NCBI GenBank assembly: GCA_023251215.1
Contig: JAHEZF010000120.1
Span: 1 to 5,695, forward strand
Direction of reading: 5' to 3'
DNA from: Sphingobacteriales bacterium
GTDB taxonomy: Bacteria > Bacteroidota > Bacteroidia > Chitinophagales > Chitinophagaceae
Length of the DNA: 5,695 nucleotides
Part shown: piece after piece, positions 4,365 through 5,695 of the stretch
How the letters are laid out: every line of letters begins with the position of its first letter
Position numbering within the stretch: the first letter of the stretch is position 1
Position numbers and translations under genes: made by a program
Notes under the pieces: model-generated
Database searches by the model: none
What the model saw: only the letters and a program-made list of their open reading frames with translations
What the model was told of the DNA's origin: nothing

Positions 4365-5695
4365 ATGAATATTGCTGTTGTTGGAACCGGTTATGTTGGT
4401 TTGGTAACAGGTACCTGCTTTGCCGAAACCGGCAATACAGTAATCTGTGTAGATATTGACGAAAACAAAGTGAGCAAACTGCGAAATGGCGAAGTGACCT
4501 TTTACGAACCGGGGCTGGATAATTTGCTTCTCCGTAATCTCAAAGAAAAAAGACTTTCATTTACAACAGGACTTGCTGAAGGAGTAAAAGACGCCTTAGT
4601 CGTATTTCTTGCCTTACCTACTCCCCGTGATGAAAATGGTTCTGCCGATCTTCAGTATGTTTTAAATGTAGCAACGGAACTGGGTAAAATCATGAAAGGA
4701 TATAAAATAATTGTCAATAAAAGTACAGTGCCGGTGGGAACAGCAGACACAGTAAAAGCAACGATTGCCAAAAATTATAAAGGTGAATTTGATGTGGTAA
4801 GTAACCCCGAATTTTTACGGGAGGGTGTGGCGGTTGAAGATTTTATGAAACCCGACAGAGTAGTGATTGGCCTTAGTTCCGCGAAAGCAAAAAAGATCAT
4901 GGCAGATCTGTTCAGCCCCATCGTACAGCAGGGCAATGCGATTATATATATGGACGAACGATCTGCCGAGCTGACAAAATATGCGGCTAACTCTTTCCTG
5001 GCCACCAAAATTTCATTCATGAATGAAATTGCGAGGCTTTGCGAGTTGTTTGGCGCTGATGTGGATATGGTACGAAAGGGTATTGGCAGCGATGAACGGA
5101 TAGGCAAGCAATTTTTATTTCCCGGTATTGGTTATGGTGGAGGTTGTTTTCCAAAAGATATGCAGGCATTGTTAGAGTCTTCCAAAGAAGTAAATTATGA
5201 TTTCAGGATATTGAATGCAGTAATAGCGGTAAATGAAATACAAAAACTGAAGCTTTTACCCGGCATCAGGAACTATTTCAATAATGACCTGAAAGGAAAA
5301 CGCTTTGCCATATGGGGGCTGGCATTTAAGCCCAATACAGATGATATACGAGAGGCGCCTGCGCTGGAGATCATTGATGTTTTGATCAGGGAAGGAGCTG
5401 CCGTGTGTGTTTTTGATCCCGTAGCAATGAATAATGTAAAAAAACAGATGGGAAATAAGGTTGACTATGCCCAGGATCAATATCATGCTTTGAAAAATGC
5501 TGATGCGCTGATCATAACAACCGAATGGAACGAATTCCGGACTCCTGATTTTTCAAAGATGGCTGCTAACCTTAAGAACAAAGTTATTTTCGATGGACGC
5601 AATCTGTTTGACCTGGCTGCAATCGGTGAATTGGGTTTTCATTATGAAAGTATAGGCCGGAAAATTGTGAACCCCCCAGCCCCTAAAGGGGTGTA
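4365..5695 (+). CDS. ugd: UDP-glucose 6-dehydrogenase (stop codon at or just past the window edge)
   Basis: Ugd oxidises UDP-glucose twice with NAD+ to UDP-glucuronate (EC 1.1.1.22), a precursor for capsule, exopolysaccharide and amino-sugar lipid modifications. The frame is open for 443 codons to the window end. Visible are the NAD-binding GTGYVG (7-12) with Asp30 at the end of the second strand, LPTP near 84-87, STVPVGT (120-126), NPEFLREG (147-154) with Glu149, KYAANSFLATKISFMNE with Lys205 and Asn209, the catalytic GGGCFPKD with Cys261, Lys264 and Asp265, GLAFKPNTDDIREAP (318-332), and FDGRNLFD near the C-terminus. The GGGCFPKD form separates it from WbpA/WecC UDP-HexNAc dehydrogenases, which have a GGHCIPVDP-type site. 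Family members usually end near SIGRK; here that point is residue 433, and about ten more residues are encoded by a palindromic repeat. The window ends on TA of the next codon, so a TAA or TAG stop there is likely but unseen. It is probably co-transcribed with the aminotransferase. Confidence 0.96.
   Translation, partial: MNIAVVGTGYVGLVTGTCFAETGNTVICVDIDENKVSKLRNGEVTFYEPGLDNLLLRNLKEKRLSFTTGLAEGVKDALVVFLALPTPRDENGSADLQYVLNVATELGKIMKGYKIIVNKSTVPVGTADTVKATIAKNYKGEFDVVSNPEFLREGVAVEDFMKPDRVVIGLSSAKAKKIMADLFSPIVQQGNAIIYMDERSAELTKYAANSFLATKISFMNEIARLCELFGADVDMVRKGIGSDERIGKQFLFPGIGYGGGCFPKDMQALLESSKEVNYDFRILNAVIAVNEIQKLKLLPGIRNYFNNDLKGKRFAIWGLAFKPNTDDIREAPALEIIDVLIREGAAVCVFDPVAMNNVKKQMGNKVDYAQDQYHALKNADALIITTEWNEFRTPDFSKMAANLKNKVIFDGRNLFDLAAIGELGFHYESIGRKIVNPPAPKGV
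5009..5030. repeat. ugd: 22-bp perfect palindrome in ugd
   Basis: The 11 bases 5009-5019 (AATTTCATTCA) are exactly the reverse complement of 5020-5030 (TGAATGAAATT), centred on CATG with no loop. The stretch encodes the conserved KISFMNEI active-site helix segment of Ugd, so the amino-acid sequence is constrained by the enzyme and the symmetry depends on synonymous codon choice. It may be coincidence; no function is claimed. Confidence 0.7.
5671..5691. repeat. C-rich palindromic repeat at the 3' end of ugd
   Basis: A C-rich run (5672-5677), AG, then CCCCTAAAGGGG (5680-5691), which can form a CCCCT/AGGGG stem with a two-base loop. This looks like the dispersed CCCCTAAAGGGG family that I recall as common between genes in Bacteroidota. 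Here it is read in the ugd frame as Pro-Pro-Ala-Pro-Lys-Gly-Val, extending the protein past its normal end. Whether it also works as a terminator cannot be judged because the window ends four bases later. Confidence 0.6.

Noticed and set aside
4775..5486. Minus-strand open frames within ugd
   Set aside because: Antisense to catalytic motifs of a clear Ugd; no independent support.
1..5695. A new defence, mobile or multi-gene system
   Set aside because: All genes except one have clear housekeeping or envelope functions; no transposase, integrase, nuclease, toxin, CRISPR array or tRNA-like structure was found on either strand.

Overview
The window looks like a chromosomal segment of a Bacteroidota bacterium, most likely a Chitinophagaceae-type member. 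The reasons are moderately AT-rich DNA, coding starts mostly without Shine-Dalgarno sites, two perfect TAnnTTTG -7 promoter boxes in one divergent intergenic gap, protein sequences that read like Bacteroidota versions of CcmB, Tdk, WaaA and Ugd, and several short palindromic or heptad repeats of kinds scattered through genomes of this phylum. The taxonomic call is inference from these features; no marker gene is present.

Layout. At the left edge, on the minus strand, is a two-gene unit: tdk (411-983, thymidine kinase) followed by ccmB (1-414, C-terminus beyond the window). The tdk stop and the ccmB TTG start overlap as TTGA. A 143-bp divergent gap separates tdk from a plus-strand gene for a 236-residue protein of unknown function (1127-1837). 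That gene converges on waaA (1810-3090, minus strand, Kdo transferase), and the 3' ends of the two reading frames overlap by 28 bp. A 97-bp divergent gap with back-to-back -7 boxes separates waaA from a plus-strand pair: a WbpE-like DegT/DnrJ/EryC1/StrS aminotransferase (3188-4318), then ugd, UDP-glucose 6-dehydrogenase (4365 to the right edge, essentially complete).

Together. WaaA (lipid A-Kdo assembly), the sugar-nucleotide aminotransferase and Ugd form an envelope-polysaccharide neighbourhood: WaaA acts on the lipid A core, while the other two make activated sugars for O-antigen, capsule or exopolysaccharide. Tdk (thymidine salvage) and CcmB (cytochrome c maturation) are unrelated housekeeping genes.

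I see no defence system, transposon, CRISPR array or RNA gene, and no convincing undescribed multi-gene system. The most unusual signal is at small scale. Four different short repeat elements lie in or right next to genes: a 16-bp palindrome in the linker of the unknown protein, three 7-bp repeats in a loop of WaaA, a G/A-rich inverted repeat that supplies the ribosome-binding site of ugd, and a C4-T-A3-G4 palindrome read through as the C-terminal tail of Ugd. All four sit where a protein or leader would tolerate insertion.
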